A stretch of DNA of 64,000 nucleotides from Hymenobacter citatus (GTDB lineage Bacteria; Bacteroidota; Bacteroidia; Cytophagales; Hymenobacteraceae): assembly GCF_014333615.1 (NCBI RefSeq), contig NZ_JACSCY010000010.1, positions 62,001 to 126,000 on the forward strand, given 5' to 3'. A program made the translations under genes and the position numbers. Below the pieces are notes generated by a model, which saw only the letters and a program-made list of their open reading frames with translations, was not told the DNA's origin and ran no database searches. How positions within the stretch are numbered: position 1 is the stretch's first letter; every line of letters begins with the position of its first letter. Of this stretch, positions 27,027 through 37,300 are shown one piece after another.

Positions 27027-27422
27027 ATGAATACGCCTCTTTTCTTATTCCTGGGTGACCTAGGAGGTGGTGAGATAATGCTCATCATGGTGGTTATCCT
27101 CATTTTCTTCGGCGCTAACAAGATTCCTGAACTGGCGCGGGGCTTGGGCAAAGGCATTCGTGAGTTCAAAGACGCTTCGTCGGAGATTCGCAATGAAATT
27201 GAAAATTCCGGCCGTCCTAATCCGAACCAGTCGTACCAGCAGCCGCAGCAACCCTATCAGCAGCCGTACCAACAGCCCTATGCTTCGGCTCCTGGCGCTC
27301 CGGCTCATACCGACTCGGTACCGGTGCCTCCTACCACGGTAGCACCTCCTATGGACGGTGGCGTGGCTATGCCAGCCCCGCAACCAGAGCACACTTCTAA
27401 CCGCCTCGATCAGACTTCCTAA
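27027..27422 (+). CDS. tatA: TatA-family translocase subunit, copy 2
   Basis: 131 aa. TM helix after an acidic LGDLGGGE start (IMLIMVVILIFFGANKIPEL), hinge and amphipathic helix ELARGLGKGIREFKDASSEI, then a long Gln/Pro/Tyr tail with repeated QQPY units. It begins 9 nt after copy 1. Copy 2 keeps a Glu in the membrane segment that copy 1 lacks, so the two are not redundant in sequence. Whether one plays a TatB-like role cannot be told from the window. Confidence 0.88.
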   Translation: MNTPLFLFLGDLGGGEIMLIMVVILIFFGANKIPELARGLGKGIREFKDASSEIRNEIENSGRPNPNQSYQQPQQPYQQPYQQPYASAPGAPAHTDSVPVPPTTVAPPMDGGVAMPAPQPEHTSNRLDQTS

Positions 27423-27453
27423 GTCGTCGTTTCAAAGGAAACCCTTACTTTAG

Positions 27454-27528
27454 TTGTCAGGAAGTAGCGGTCTGTTCTTCACGCAAGCCTATACGGCTTG
27501 CCGGTAACAGACTGCTACTTCCTGACAA
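27454..27528. terminator. Long nested hairpin between tatA copy 2 and gatA
   Basis: Outer arms 27454-27476 and 27506-27528 are 23-nt perfectly complementary except one base (TTGTCAGGAAGTAGCGG... vs ...CTGCTACTTCCTGACAA); an inner GCAAGCC / GGCTTGC stem lies in the centre. A TTCCTTTTTT tract follows. It is probably the terminator of the tat genes, and it is much longer than usual. Confidence 0.7.
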
Positions 27529-27558
27529 TTCCTTTTTTCACTTCACTGACCCAGCGAT

Positions 27559-28998
27559 TTGAAACGCTTTAACTCCCTCACGGAAGTTCGTCGCGAGCTG
27601 ACGGCAGGCACTACTACCTGTCGTCAGCTCGTCGAGTATTATCTGGATAACATCCAGCAGAAGCAACATCTGAATGCCTTCCTGGAAGTGTGGCCCGACG
27701 AGGCCCGCGCCCAGGCCGATGCTGTGGACGCCAAGTTGCAAGCCGGCACGGCCGGTAAGCTGGCCGGTATGGTAATTGGCCTGAAAGACGTGCTGGCCTA
27801 CAAAGACCATGCGTTGCAGAGCAGCAGCCATATTCTGGATGGGTTCCGCTCCTTGTTTACCGGCACGGCCGTGCAGCGCTTGCTGGACGAAGACGCCATC
27901 CTGATTGGTCGCCAAAATTGCGACGAGTTTGCCATGGGCGCTTCCAACGAAACTTCCTACTTCGGGCCGGTGCGCAATGAACTAGACACCGACCGGGTAT
28001 CCGGCGGGTCGTCGGGGGGCTCGGCGGTGGCGGTGCAGGCCGATTTGTGCCTGGCTTCTATTGGCTCTGACACGGGCGGCTCGGTACGGCAGCCGGCGGC
28101 GTTTTGCGGCGTGGTGGGTTTCAAGCCTACCTATTCGCGCATCTCGCGCTACGGGCTAATTGCCTACGCGTCCTCGTTCGACCAGATTGGTACGCTCACG
28201 CGCTCGGTGGAAGATGCAGCGCTGCTGCTAGAAGTAATGGCCGGGGCCGACAATTTTGATAGCACCGTAAGCCACCACCCCGTGCCGGCATACAGCCAGC
28301 AACTGGAGCCGGCGGCGCAATACCGCATCGGCTACATTAAGGACTGCCTGGAGCGGCCGGGTTTGAATGAGGAAATTAAGGCGGCTACGGAAGAGGCGCT
28401 GGATTTACTGCGCAGCCAAGGCCACGTGGTGGAAGCCGTAGACTTTCCCTACCTCGATTATATCGTTCCTACTTATTACATCCTGACTACTGCCGAGGCC
28501 AGCTCCAACCTGGGCCGCTACGATGGCGTGAAGTTTGGTTACCGCGCCCCAGACGCTACCGATCTGGAATCGCTCTACAAAAAAACCCGCGCCCAAGGCT
28601 TTGGGCCGGAAGTGCAGCGCCGGATTCTGCTGGGCACCTTCGTGCTATCGGCCGATTACTACGATGCGTACTACACCAAAGCGCAGCAGGTGCGTCGCCT
28701 GATCAAAGAAAAGACAGACGAACTGCTACGCCAGTACGATTTTCTGGTGTTGCCCACTACTCCCACCACCGCCTTCCATATCGGCGATGTGAACAAGGAT
28801 ACGTTGGCGATGTACCTGGCCGATATTTTTACAGTGCAGGCGTCGCTGGCTGGGGTACCGGCTATTTCGGTACCGGCGGGCACCGACAGCGAGGGACTAC
28901 CTATTGGCTTGCAGCTTCTGGCTGGGGCATTCCGCGAGGAGCACCTGCTGGCTTTTGCCAACTCGATTGCCGAGTCTTTAACACCCGCGCTGCCCTGA
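27559..28998 (+). CDS. gatA: Glutamyl-tRNA(Gln)/Asp-tRNA(Asn) amidotransferase subunit A
   Basis: 479-aa amidase of the GatCAB complex, which converts misacylated Glu-tRNA-Gln (and Asp-tRNA-Asn) to the correct amide form. The amidase signature is intact: a Lys at the start of the catalytic triad (VIGLKDVLAYKD), then GGSSGGSAVAVQADLC and SDTGGSVRQPAAF. Translation starts at a TTG (27559), supported by the family length. The gene overlaps mltD by one base. GatB and GatC must be encoded elsewhere, as is common in Bacteroidetes. Confidence 0.93.
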   Translation: MKRFNSLTEVRRELTAGTTTCRQLVEYYLDNIQQKQHLNAFLEVWPDEARAQADAVDAKLQAGTAGKLAGMVIGLKDVLAYKDHALQSSSHILDGFRSLFTGTAVQRLLDEDAILIGRQNCDEFAMGASNETSYFGPVRNELDTDRVSGGSSGGSAVAVQADLCLASIGSDTGGSVRQPAAFCGVVGFKPTYSRISRYGLIAYASSFDQIGTLTRSVEDAALLLEVMAGADNFDSTVSHHPVPAYSQQLEPAAQYRIGYIKDCLERPGLNEEIKAATEEALDLLRSQGHVVEAVDFPYLDYIVPTYYILTTAEASSNLGRYDGVKFGYRAPDATDLESLYKKTRAQGFGPEVQRRILLGTFVLSADYYDAYYTKAQQVRRLIKEKTDELLRQYDFLVLPTTPTTAFHIGDVNKDTLAMYLADIFTVQASLAGVPAISVPAGTDSEGLPIGLQLLAGAFREEHLLAFANSIAESLTPALP

Positions 28999-30998
28999 TG
29001 AAGAAGTTGTCGTTGTGGAAGCGGGTAGCCGCACCGGGGTTGTTATTTCTGGCTTTTGGAAGGATAGGAACGGCTCAAACGCTGCCTGCTCCACCCATTG
29101 GCTCGCTCCCGCTTCCCGATGATACTGTGCAGGTGAACCTGCTGACCCTGCCCCCCGATTCGCTGGTAGCGGCGCCCGTCGACTCCGTGAAGCTGCTGTG
29201 GGCACAGACGCCCCCCGAGCTGCGCGACCTGGTGGGCGACCGGGTAGGCTGTATTGAAACCGATATGCCGCACGTGTTCAACAACTCGGTGCTGGCCTAC
29301 GTCAACTTTTTCACCCAGCGCAACCGTGCCTACACGCAGCGGGTGCTGGAGCGGGAGAATATGTACTTCCCGATTTTTGAGAAGTATTTGGCGAAGTACG
29401 ATCTACCCAACGACCTGAAATACCTGGCCGTAGTGGAATCAGCCCTGATTCCGACGGCCAAATCCAGGGTAGGCGCTACCGGCTTGTGGCAATTTATGGG
29501 CCCTACCGCCAGCGACTGGCGCTTGGTGCGTGACGAGTGGGTAGACGAACGCATGAGCCCCGAGAAGGCTACCGAAGCAGCCTGCAAGTATCTGCGGGCC
29601 CTCTACGGCGTCTTTCACGATTGGGAGCTGGTGCTGGCTTCGTATAACTGGGGGGTAGGCAATGTGCAGCGCGTGATGCGCCGGACGGGTAAAAAAACCT
29701 TCTGGGACCTGTACCCGCACATGCCGAAGGAGACGCGCAACTACGTGCCTACCTTCACGGCCATCATGTATACCATGAAGTACGCGCGGGAGCACCAGCT
29801 GCACTCGCCCGAGCTTCGCTACCAATACGCTGAGCCGTTGGATACGCTGCACCTGCGCGGCAGGGCCTTCGATTTGCGCCGCCTCAGCCAAGCAGTAGGC
29901 TTATCCGACTCGCTAGCCTTGCTGCGATATAACCCAGAAATCAAGCGGGCATATTTGCCGTCGGGGTATCGTTCCTACGTTATTCAGATACCCTCGGCGC
30001 TCCGGGCGCAGTTGGTCAACGTTGATCGGTCTACGCTGTTTGCCTACTGCCAGCCATTGCGGGAGTTGCCGCAGCCCCTAGTACCGCTACCACCGCGCAT
30101 GGCGGGTGCGCCAGCTGCTCCAGCGTTGCTGGCCGCCGCGCCGCCACCTGAAGCGCCGCGCCTGCAACGCAAGGTGCACACGGTACGGCGAGGTCAGACC
30201 ATTGCCACAGTAGCCCGACATTATGATGTCTCGCAAAGCCAACTACGGCGTTGGAACAAGCTGAGTAGCCGCCAGCAGACGTTGCGGGCCCAGCAGAAGC
30301 TCCTAGTATTTGTACCGACACCCACCGAAAAACAGCCTACTCCTACCCCGACGTATACAAAGGTAGCGGCCCAAGTACCGGAGGCCCTACCCACCGTAGC
30401 ATCGGCGCGGCGGGCAGATGGCACGGTGGTAACGCCGGTAGCAGTGGTGAAACCGGTTGCGCCGGCGGCGGCTATTGCCACCGCCGCGGCAGCCCCTACC
30501 CGGTCCGTTGCCCGACGCACGGAGGCCCCTGCTCATCAGGAACGCCCTACCTCAACACCCGAAACGCCCTCCATAGCAACAGCAACGGTAGCGCCTGCGG
30601 ATACGGCTGCCACTCTCTACACCGTGCGGCGCGGCGACAACCTCAGCAAGATTGCCCAGCGCCACGAGGTAACCGTGGCCCAACTGATGGACTGGAACCC
30701 TTCGGCTTCCAGCCAATTGATGCCAGGGCAAAAGCTGACGCTCTACGTGACACAGGCAGAGGAAGAGGCTCCGGCAGCCCCTGTGCTAACCGCTGCGGCT
30801 CCCAAGCCAGCGCCTCGTTCGCAACCTGCTGCCCCTACCCTTGCGCCGCCCCGTACCTACTTGGTGCAGCCCGGCGACACGCTCTACAACATCTCGCGCC
30901 GCTACCAGGGCGTGACAGTGGAGCAATTGCGCCGGCTGAACCATCTGAAATCGGATGCTGTGAAGCCGGGTCAAAAGCTGATTGTGGAGACCAGTTAA
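28998..30998 (+). CDS. MltD-like LysM lytic transglycosylase
   Basis: 666-aa periplasmic or outer-membrane murein hydrolase. Signal peptide ([14 protein letters not shown]) follows the ATG, which overlaps the gatA stop. The SLT domain carries the catalytic Glu in [13 protein letters not shown] and the GLWQFM and [12 protein letters not shown] motifs. A Pro/Ala-rich linker separates three LysM domains ([49 protein letters not shown]), which bind peptidoglycan. It would cut glycan strands to make anhydro-muropeptides. Confidence 0.9.
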   Translation: MKKLSLWKRVAAPGLLFLAFGRIGTAQTLPAPPIGSLPLPDDTVQVNLLTLPPDSLVAAPVDSVKLLWAQTPPELRDLVGDRVGCIETDMPHVFNNSVLAYVNFFTQRNRAYTQRVLERENMYFPIFEKYLAKYDLPNDLKYLAVVESALIPTAKSRVGATGLWQFMGPTASDWRLVRDEWVDERMSPEKATEAACKYLRALYGVFHDWELVLASYNWGVGNVQRVMRRTGKKTFWDLYPHMPKETRNYVPTFTAIMYTMKYAREHQLHSPELRYQYAEPLDTLHLRGRAFDLRRLSQAVGLSDSLALLRYNPEIKRAYLPSGYRSYVIQIPSALRAQLVNVDRSTLFAYCQPLRELPQPLVPLPPRMAGAPAAPALLAAAPPPEAPRLQRKVHTVRRGQTIATVARHYDVSQSQLRRWNKLSSRQQTLRAQQKLLVFVPTPTEKQPTPTPTYTKVAAQVPEALPTVASARRADGTVVTPVAVVKPVAPAAAIATAAAAPTRSVARRTEAPAHQERPTSTPETPSIATATVAPADTAATLYTVRRGDNLSKIAQRHEVTVAQLMDWNPSASSQLMPGQKLTLYVTQAEEEAPAAPVLTAAAPKPAPRSQPAAPTLAPPRTYLVQPGDTLYNISRRYQGVTVEQLRRLNHLKSDAVKPGQKLIVETS

Positions 30999-31036
30999 AG
31001 CCCGCCCTGCTTGATCTAGCGTCCGCTTGTCAAAGT

Positions 31037-31083
31037 ATCTCGCGTGCTGACGAAAGACAGTATTCAACGTCAGCACGCGAGAT
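31037..31083. repeat. Palindrome with ATCTCGCGTGCTGACG arms
   Basis: Perfect 16-nt arms at 31037-31052 and 31068-31083 around a 15-nt loop. The core ATCTCGCGTGCTGA is shared with the longer element at 53832-53946, so the two belong to one family, this copy being a short form. Confidence 0.75.
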
Positions 31084-31168
31084 TTCTCCCTGCGGTCGGA
31101 ATCACAGACATTGCCCTACCCCGCGCCCCCGGCCTACTGCCTGGGGCGCTTTTCTTTCCAGGGGCGCC

Positions 31169-31197
31169 TACCTTTGCCAACCGCTGCCTTACCTTTG
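31169..31197 (+). promoter_or_regulatory. Two -7 elements upstream of the malic enzyme gene
   Basis: TACCTTTG occurs twice, at 31169-31176 and 31190-31197, 21 bp apart, with the same downstream CC. The second is 46 nt before the ATG. They may be alternative start sites or a duplicated promoter. Confidence 0.5.
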
Positions 31198-31243
31198 CCC
31201 CTTCGTCGCACCCACGACGGTTTGCCACCCACTTTCCTTGCTC

Positions 31244-33529
31244 ATGCTGAAAATCAACAAACAAGACGCCCTCAACTACCACTCCCAAGAACCCGCCGGG
31301 AAGATTGAGGTAGTGCCCACCAAGCCCGTCAGTACGCAGTCTGACCTAGCGCTGGCCTACTCGCCGGGCGTGGCTGAGCCCTGCCTGGCCATTGCTGCCA
31401 ATCCCGACGATGTGTATAAGTACACCGCCAAAGGCAACTTGGTGGCCGTTATCAGCAACGGCACGGCGGTGCTGGGCCTGGGCAACATCGGTCCCGAGGC
31501 CAGCAAGCCGGTGATGGAGGGCAAGGGCGTGTTGTTCAAGAAGTTTGCGGGTATCGACTGCTTCGATATTGAGATTGACGCCACCGACCCCGACGAGTTT
31601 ATTCGCATCGTGAAGGCCCTGGAGCCTACCTTCGGCGGCATCAACCTGGAGGATATCAAGGCGCCCGAGTGCTTCCGCATCGAGACGGCCCTGCGCGAGC
31701 AGATGAACATTCCGCTGATGCACGACGACCAGCACGGTACGGCCATCATCACCTCGGCGGCCCTGCTGAACGCGCTGGAGTTGGTAGGGAAGAAGATTGA
31801 CGAAGTGCAGCTGGTAGTGAGCGGGGCCGGCGCGGCGGCGGTATCGTGTCTGCGCCTGTACCTGGAGCTGGGCGTGAAGCTGGAGAACGTGGTGGTGTTC
31901 GATAAGGACGGCGTTATCAACCACCAGCGCACCGATCTGGCCGACATGCAGATGCGCTTTGCTACCCAGCGGCCCATCAAAACGCTAGCCGAGGCCATGC
32001 GCGGCGCCGATGTGTTTCTGGGCCTGTCGGCGGCCAATGTGCTGCCGGCTGAGCTGCTGCTGATGATGGCCGATAACCCCATCGTGTTTGCCCTCGCCAA
32101 CCCGAACCCGGAGATTGACTATGATCTGGCCATGGCAACCCGGCCGGACATCATTATGGCCACGGGCCGCTCCGACCACCCCAACCAGGTGAACAACGTG
32201 CTGGGCTTTCCCTACATCTTCCGGGGGGCCTTGGATGTGCGGGCTACGGAAATCAACGAGGCCATGAAGCTGGCCGCCGTGCACGCCCTAGCCGAGCTGG
32301 CTAAGGATGTGGTGCCCGACCTGGTGAACAAAGCCTACGGCGACAACACCCTGGCCTTTGGCCGTACTTACCTGATTCCGAAGCCCCTGGACCCGCGCCT
32401 GATTACCACCGTGAGCCCCGCCGTGGCGCGGGCAGCGATGGAAAGCGGGGTAGCGCGCCGTCAGATTACGGATTGGTTTGCCTACGAGGACGAGCTGCGC
32501 GGCCGCCTGGGCGCCAACCAGAAACTGCTGAACCGCGTGACGTCGGCGGCCAAATCCAATCCCAAGCGGGTGGTATTTGCCGAGGGCGACAACTACAAAA
32601 TTCTCAAAGCCGCCCAAACGCTGGTGGACGAGGGCATTGCCAAGCCCGTGCTGCTGGGCAACCGCCAGAAACTGGAGGAAATTGCCCGCGCCAGCAACCT
32701 CGACCTGACCGGCTGCGAAATCATCGACAACATTCAGGAAAAGGCTACCCGCGAGGAGTTTGCCCAGCTGCTGTTTCAGAAGCGCCAGCGCAAGGGCATC
32801 ACGCTCTACGAGGCCCAGCGCCTGATGCGCGAGCGGAACTACTACGGCTCGATGATGCTGGAAACCGGCCAGGCCGACGCGTTTATAACGGGTTTGACCA
32901 AGGATTACAGCAAGTCCATTCAGCCGTCGTTGCGCGTGATTGGGGTAGATGAGGGCGTGAAGCGCGTTGCCGGTATGTATATCATCCAGCACAAGCGCGG
33001 GCCGTTCTTCTTCGCCGATACCACGGTGAACATCGACCCCACGGCCGAGGAAATGGTGGACATCATTGGCCTAGCGGCGCGCACGGTGCGCTTCTTCGAC
33101 AACGAACCGCACATTGCGGTGCTCAGCTACTCCAACTTCGGCTCCAACCCCGGCCCTATTCCCGATAAGTCGCGCCGCGCCACGGAGCTAGCCAAGCAGC
33201 GCTACCCCGACCTGATTCTGGACGGCGAGATGCAAGCCAACACCGCCCTGAACCCGCAGCTGTTGCAGGAGCAATACCCCTTCTCGGAGCTGGCCAAATA
33301 CGGCGGTGCCAACACGCTCATCTTCCCCACGGTACTGGCCGGCAACATTGCCTACAAGGTGATGCAGGAGTTGGGCGGCGCCGAGGTCATCGGGCCGGTG
33401 CTGATGGGCATGCGCAAGCCGGTGCACATCTTGCAGCTGGGCGCCTCGGTGCGCGAGATTGTGAACATGGCCGCCATTGCCGTAGCCGATGCCCAGCAGC
33501 TGGCAAAGGGTAGGGAAAAATTGGTGTAA
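31244..33529 (+). CDS. maeB: NADP-dependent malic enzyme with C-terminal phosphotransacetylase-like domain
   Basis: 761-aa fusion enzyme. Residues about 1-430 are a malic enzyme ([16 protein letters not shown], the catalytic [27 protein letters not shown] and NPNPEID) that decarboxylates malate to pyruvate with NADP. Residues about 430-761 match phosphate acetyltransferase ([31 protein letters not shown]). In MaeB homologues this half usually lacks PTA activity and acts as an acyl-CoA regulatory domain; that is family knowledge. ATG at 31244 is preferred over the in-frame TTG 6 nt upstream. Confidence 0.95.
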   Translation: MLKINKQDALNYHSQEPAGKIEVVPTKPVSTQSDLALAYSPGVAEPCLAIAANPDDVYKYTAKGNLVAVISNGTAVLGLGNIGPEASKPVMEGKGVLFKKFAGIDCFDIEIDATDPDEFIRIVKALEPTFGGINLEDIKAPECFRIETALREQMNIPLMHDDQHGTAIITSAALLNALELVGKKIDEVQLVVSGAGAAAVSCLRLYLELGVKLENVVVFDKDGVINHQRTDLADMQMRFATQRPIKTLAEAMRGADVFLGLSAANVLPAELLLMMADNPIVFALANPNPEIDYDLAMATRPDIIMATGRSDHPNQVNNVLGFPYIFRGALDVRATEINEAMKLAAVHALAELAKDVVPDLVNKAYGDNTLAFGRTYLIPKPLDPRLITTVSPAVARAAMESGVARRQITDWFAYEDELRGRLGANQKLLNRVTSAAKSNPKRVVFAEGDNYKILKAAQTLVDEGIAKPVLLGNRQKLEEIARASNLDLTGCEIIDNIQEKATREEFAQLLFQKRQRKGITLYEAQRLMRERNYYGSMMLETGQADAFITGLTKDYSKSIQPSLRVIGVDEGVKRVAGMYIIQHKRGPFFFADTTVNIDPTAEEMVDIIGLAARTVRFFDNEPHIAVLSYSNFGSNPGPIPDKSRRATELAKQRYPDLILDGEMQANTALNPQLLQEQYPFSELAKYGGANTLIFPTVLAGNIAYKVMQELGGAEVIGPVLMGMRKPVHILQLGASVREIVNMAAIAVADAQQLAKGREKLV

Positions 33530-33546
33530 ATAGCTTTCTTTTCTGG

Positions 33547-33582
33547 AACGCCGCGCTACCACAAGCAGGGTAGCGCGGCGTT
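33547..33582 (+). terminator. Terminator after maeB
   Basis: AACGCCGCGCTACC / GGTAGCGCGGCGTT, a perfect 14-bp stem with an 8-nt loop, then CTGCGTTTT. Confidence 0.75.
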
Positions 33583-33638
33583 CTGCGTTTTGGTAGTTGC
33601 TTGTGCTGGGCCGTGATGCTTTATTGCCGCAACCGGGT

Positions 33639-33646
33639 TAACTTTG
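33639..33646 (+). promoter_or_regulatory. -7 promoter element of ruvA
   Basis: TAACTTTG, exact TAnnTTTG match, 76 nt before the ruvA ATG. Confidence 0.5.
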
Positions 33647-33722
33647 AACTGAACACTGCACAAACAGCCAGCTGTTTTCTGAGCAGTTAGTAGCAACTCG
33701 CCCTACTCCCAACTTCCCCTCC

Positions 33723-34328
33723 ATGATTGCCTACATCGACGGCACGCTTGCCTATAAAGACCCTACCCTCGCCATCCTCGACGTGCACGGTATTGGCTAT
33801 GAAGTGAAGATTTCGCTGGCCACCTACTCCAAGCTGCCCGCCGAAAGCGAAAAGGCAAAATTATACACCTACCAGCACATCAAGGAAGACGCCAACGCGC
33901 TGTACGGCTTTCTGGACCCCAACGAAAAAGCCCTGTTTATGCACCTGATTTCGGTGTCGGGCATTGGGCCGGGCACGGGCATTGTGATGGTGAGCAGCAT
34001 GAGCGTGGGCGAAATTCGGCACGCCATTGTGAGTGAGGACGTGCGTTCCATCCAGAGTATCAAGGGAGTTGGCCCGAAAACTGCCCAGCGCGTAGTGCTG
34101 GAGCTGAAAGACCGGTTGCGGAAGGATGAGCTGTTGGCTAAAGCCGGTGTGGATACCGTGCCACTGGCCAAAGCACACAATACCAACCGCTCGGAAGCGT
34201 TAGCGGCTTTGGTGACTCTGGGCTTTGCGCGGACGGCGGCAGAAAAAACGCTGGATACCATCCAGCACAAGCACGGCAACGAGCTGAGCGTAGAGGAATT
34301 GATTAAGTTTGCTCTTAAGACCCATTAG
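33723..34328 (+). CDS. ruvA: Holliday junction DNA helicase subunit RuvA
   Basis: 201-aa DNA-binding subunit that grips four-way junctions and loads RuvB for branch migration. Domain I begins MIAYIDGTLAYKDPT with the OB fold; domain II carries two helix-hairpin-helix motifs (SVSGIGPGTGIVMV and SIKGVGPKTAQRVVLELKD); domain III ends NELSVEELIKFALK. Length is typical. It is the gene before sprA, an order I recall as frequent in Bacteroidetes. Confidence 0.96.
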   Translation: MIAYIDGTLAYKDPTLAILDVHGIGYEVKISLATYSKLPAESEKAKLYTYQHIKEDANALYGFLDPNEKALFMHLISVSGIGPGTGIVMVSSMSVGEIRHAIVSEDVRSIQSIKGVGPKTAQRVVLELKDRLRKDELLAKAGVDTVPLAKAHNTNRSEALAALVTLGFARTAAEKTLDTIQHKHGNELSVEELIKFALKTH

Positions 34329-34361
34329 CGTTCCTCCCGGCCACGCGGCCGTTTCACTTCC

Positions 34362-37300
34362 TTGAGCTTCGATAAGAAACACCTCTCCTCCTCGCTGGTT
34401 CTGTGTGCGTTGCTGGTGACCTGGTGGTCGCAGGCGAAGCCGTTGGCACCTACTGCGGTTACCTTGCACCGGCTTCTGACCCGCCTACCCGTGGTGGCCC
34501 AGTTGCTGCCGGATACCCCGCGCGTAGTGCTGCCCGATACCAGTCGTTACCGGCCCAGCACGCGCCCCAAGGTGGCGCCCACGGACCGGCAGGGTATCAC
34601 GTCGCCTACCCGGCGCCGCTCGCCCTTACTGCTCGACCAGCCCGCCAACGTGAAACCCGAGGTGGTGGCGAGCGACAGTTTAGACTACTACGACTTAAAC
34701 GAGAAAATAGGTTCGGATATCGATTATCGAAATCCGAGCCGGATGACGTTTGAGGAGTATTCGCGGTTTCGGCAGCAGCAGGCCGTGCGCGATTATTACC
34801 GCGAAAAGGCGGCCGGCGGCGTAACGGGCGGTGCCAACACGCCCGCCACGGCCCAGCGACTGATTCCGAAAATCTACCTCGGCCCCATGGCCGACCGCAT
34901 CTTCGGGGGTAGTTACGTGGACATCCGGCCCCAAGGCGCCGTGACGCTGCGCATGGGCGCGCGCTTCAACCGTAACGAAAACCCTACCCTCACGCTCCGC
35001 CAGCAGCGCACCGGCGACTTCAACTACGAGCAGAACATGAACCTGAACCTCACCGGCCAGATCGGGGAGAAAATGCGGGTGACGTTCAACTACGACACGA
35101 AGGCGGCCTTCGAGTTCGAGAACAATATGAAGCTCGACTACACGGGCTACGAAACGGAGATTATCCGGAAGGTGGAGTTGGGCAACGTGAGCCTCCCCCT
35201 GAACAACTCCCTGATTACGGGCGGCCAGAACCTGTTTGGGGTGAAGGCCCAACTGCAATTTGGGCGCCTGGGCGTGACGGCCGTGGCCAGCACCCTGCGC
35301 GGTCAGCAAGACGCCGTGACGGTGCAGAACGGCGGGCAGAGCCGCAACTTCGAAATCAAGGCCAGTCAGTACGAAAACAACCGGCACTTCTTCCTGTCGC
35401 AGTTTTTCCGCGACCGGTACAACGCGGCCCTGCGCAACCTGCCCACCGTGCAGAGCGGCATCGAAATCCGCCGCCTGGAGGTGTACGTGACCAACGACAA
35501 CCGCACGGCCACTGATCTGCGCAACGTAGTGCCGCTGATGGACCTGGCCGAGCCGTTTCGGGTGTACCGCCCGCAGTTCCTGCAAGGCAACCGCACGGTG
35601 AACACGCCGCCCGGCAACGGGCAAAACACCGAGTACGAACAGGTACGCCGGGACCGTGGCAACCTCACGGTAGACAACTCCCTGAATTCGCTGGGATTGG
35701 TGAAAGCCATTGACTTCGAGCGGGTGCGTGCGCGCAAGCTGGCGCCTACCGAATACACCTTCAACGCCCAGTTGGGCTACCTCTCGCTGAACACGCAGCT
35801 GCTGCCCGAGCAGGTGCTGGGCGTGAGCTACGAATACCTCTACAACGGCCAGGTATACAAGGTAGGAGAGCTGGTGGATGACTACGCCAGCGTCAATCCC
35901 GATCAGGTGATTTTCCTGAAGATGCTGAAGGCCACCAACCCTGGCGTGGGCCTGGCCGACCCCAACGTGAATCCGCAGAACCCCAACCTGGTCACGCGCA
36001 ACCTCCCTACCTGGGACTTGCTGATGAAGAACGTGTACGCGCTGAACGCTACGCAGCTCAACCGCGAGAACTTCCAGCTGCAAGTGGTGTACAAGGACGA
36101 CGTGACGGGCGTAGACTTGATTTCGCTGAAGGAAGGGCAGAACGTGCGGAACGTGCCGCTGATTCAGGTGCTCAACCTCGACAACCTGAACCCTAACAAC
36201 GACCGGAACTCCGACGGCAACTTCGACTATATTTCGGGCATCACCATCGACCCTACCCTGGGGCGCATCTATTTTCCGGAGGTAGAGCCATTTGGCAATT
36301 ACTTGCAGAATCAGTTTATAGCTGGCACTGAGCAGAACCTGATCGACAAGTACGTGTACTCGGCCCTGTATAACCAGGTGCAGAGCGATGCCCAACAGGT
36401 GCAGGACAAGGACAAGTTTTTCCTGCGTGGGCGCTACCAGGCCACGTCTACCGATGTCATTAGCCTACCCGGCTTTGGCATTGCTCAGGGCTCGGTGCGG
36501 GTGTACGCGGGTAGTACGCTGTTGCAGGAAGGAGTTGACTACCAGGTATTTTACGATCAGGCCCAGGTGAAGGTCCTGAACCCGAGCTACCTCAACTCGG
36601 CCAACGAGCTGCGCATTACCTTCGAGAAAAACGCGGTGGTGCAGGTGCAGCCGCGCCGCCTCATCGGCACGCGCCTCGACTACCGCCTCAGCCCCGACAT
36701 CAACTTTGGCGCTACCATGCTGAAGCTGATTGAAAACCAGGCCCCCGGCATCAACCGCGTGGCCATCGGCGACGAGCCTAACAACAACACCATCTACGGC
36801 TTCGACGTGAACATGCGCCGCGAGTCGCGGGCCCTCACCAAGTACCTGGACATGCTGCCGGGCCTGAGCACCAAGGCGCCGTCGTCGGTGGCGTTTAGCG
36901 GGGAGTTTGCGCAGCTGCTGCCGGGCAAAACCGAGCTGGGCCGCGGCGAAAACGGCGTTTCCTACCTCGATGACTTCGAGAATGCACGCACGCCCTACAC
37001 GCTGGCCGGCCTGAACTCGGCTACGGTATGGCGCCTGGGCGCTACGCCCCTACCCATTCAAGGTTCTCAGCTACAGGGGCTACCCTTTGCGTATCGCCGC
37101 GCTAAGTTGGCTTGGTATACTGTGGATCAGACCTATTATTCCAATGGTCCGAGCAAGCCCTCTAGCATTGGAACGCAGGAATTGCGCAACCACTACGTGC
37201 GGGGCATTCCGCGCACGGAGATTTTCCCGGCCCGCGACGTAGGCGCTACCGGCAACGGTTTTGAGCTGCCCCTGGACCTGGCCTACTTCCCAACGGAGCG

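Noticed and set aside
34695..36395. 566-aa ORF on the minus strand inside sprA
   Set aside because: Lies entirely antisense to sprA, with composition that fits a codon-phase shadow of GC-rich coding DNA (His/Val/Gln-rich, no domain). No promoter or signal sequence.
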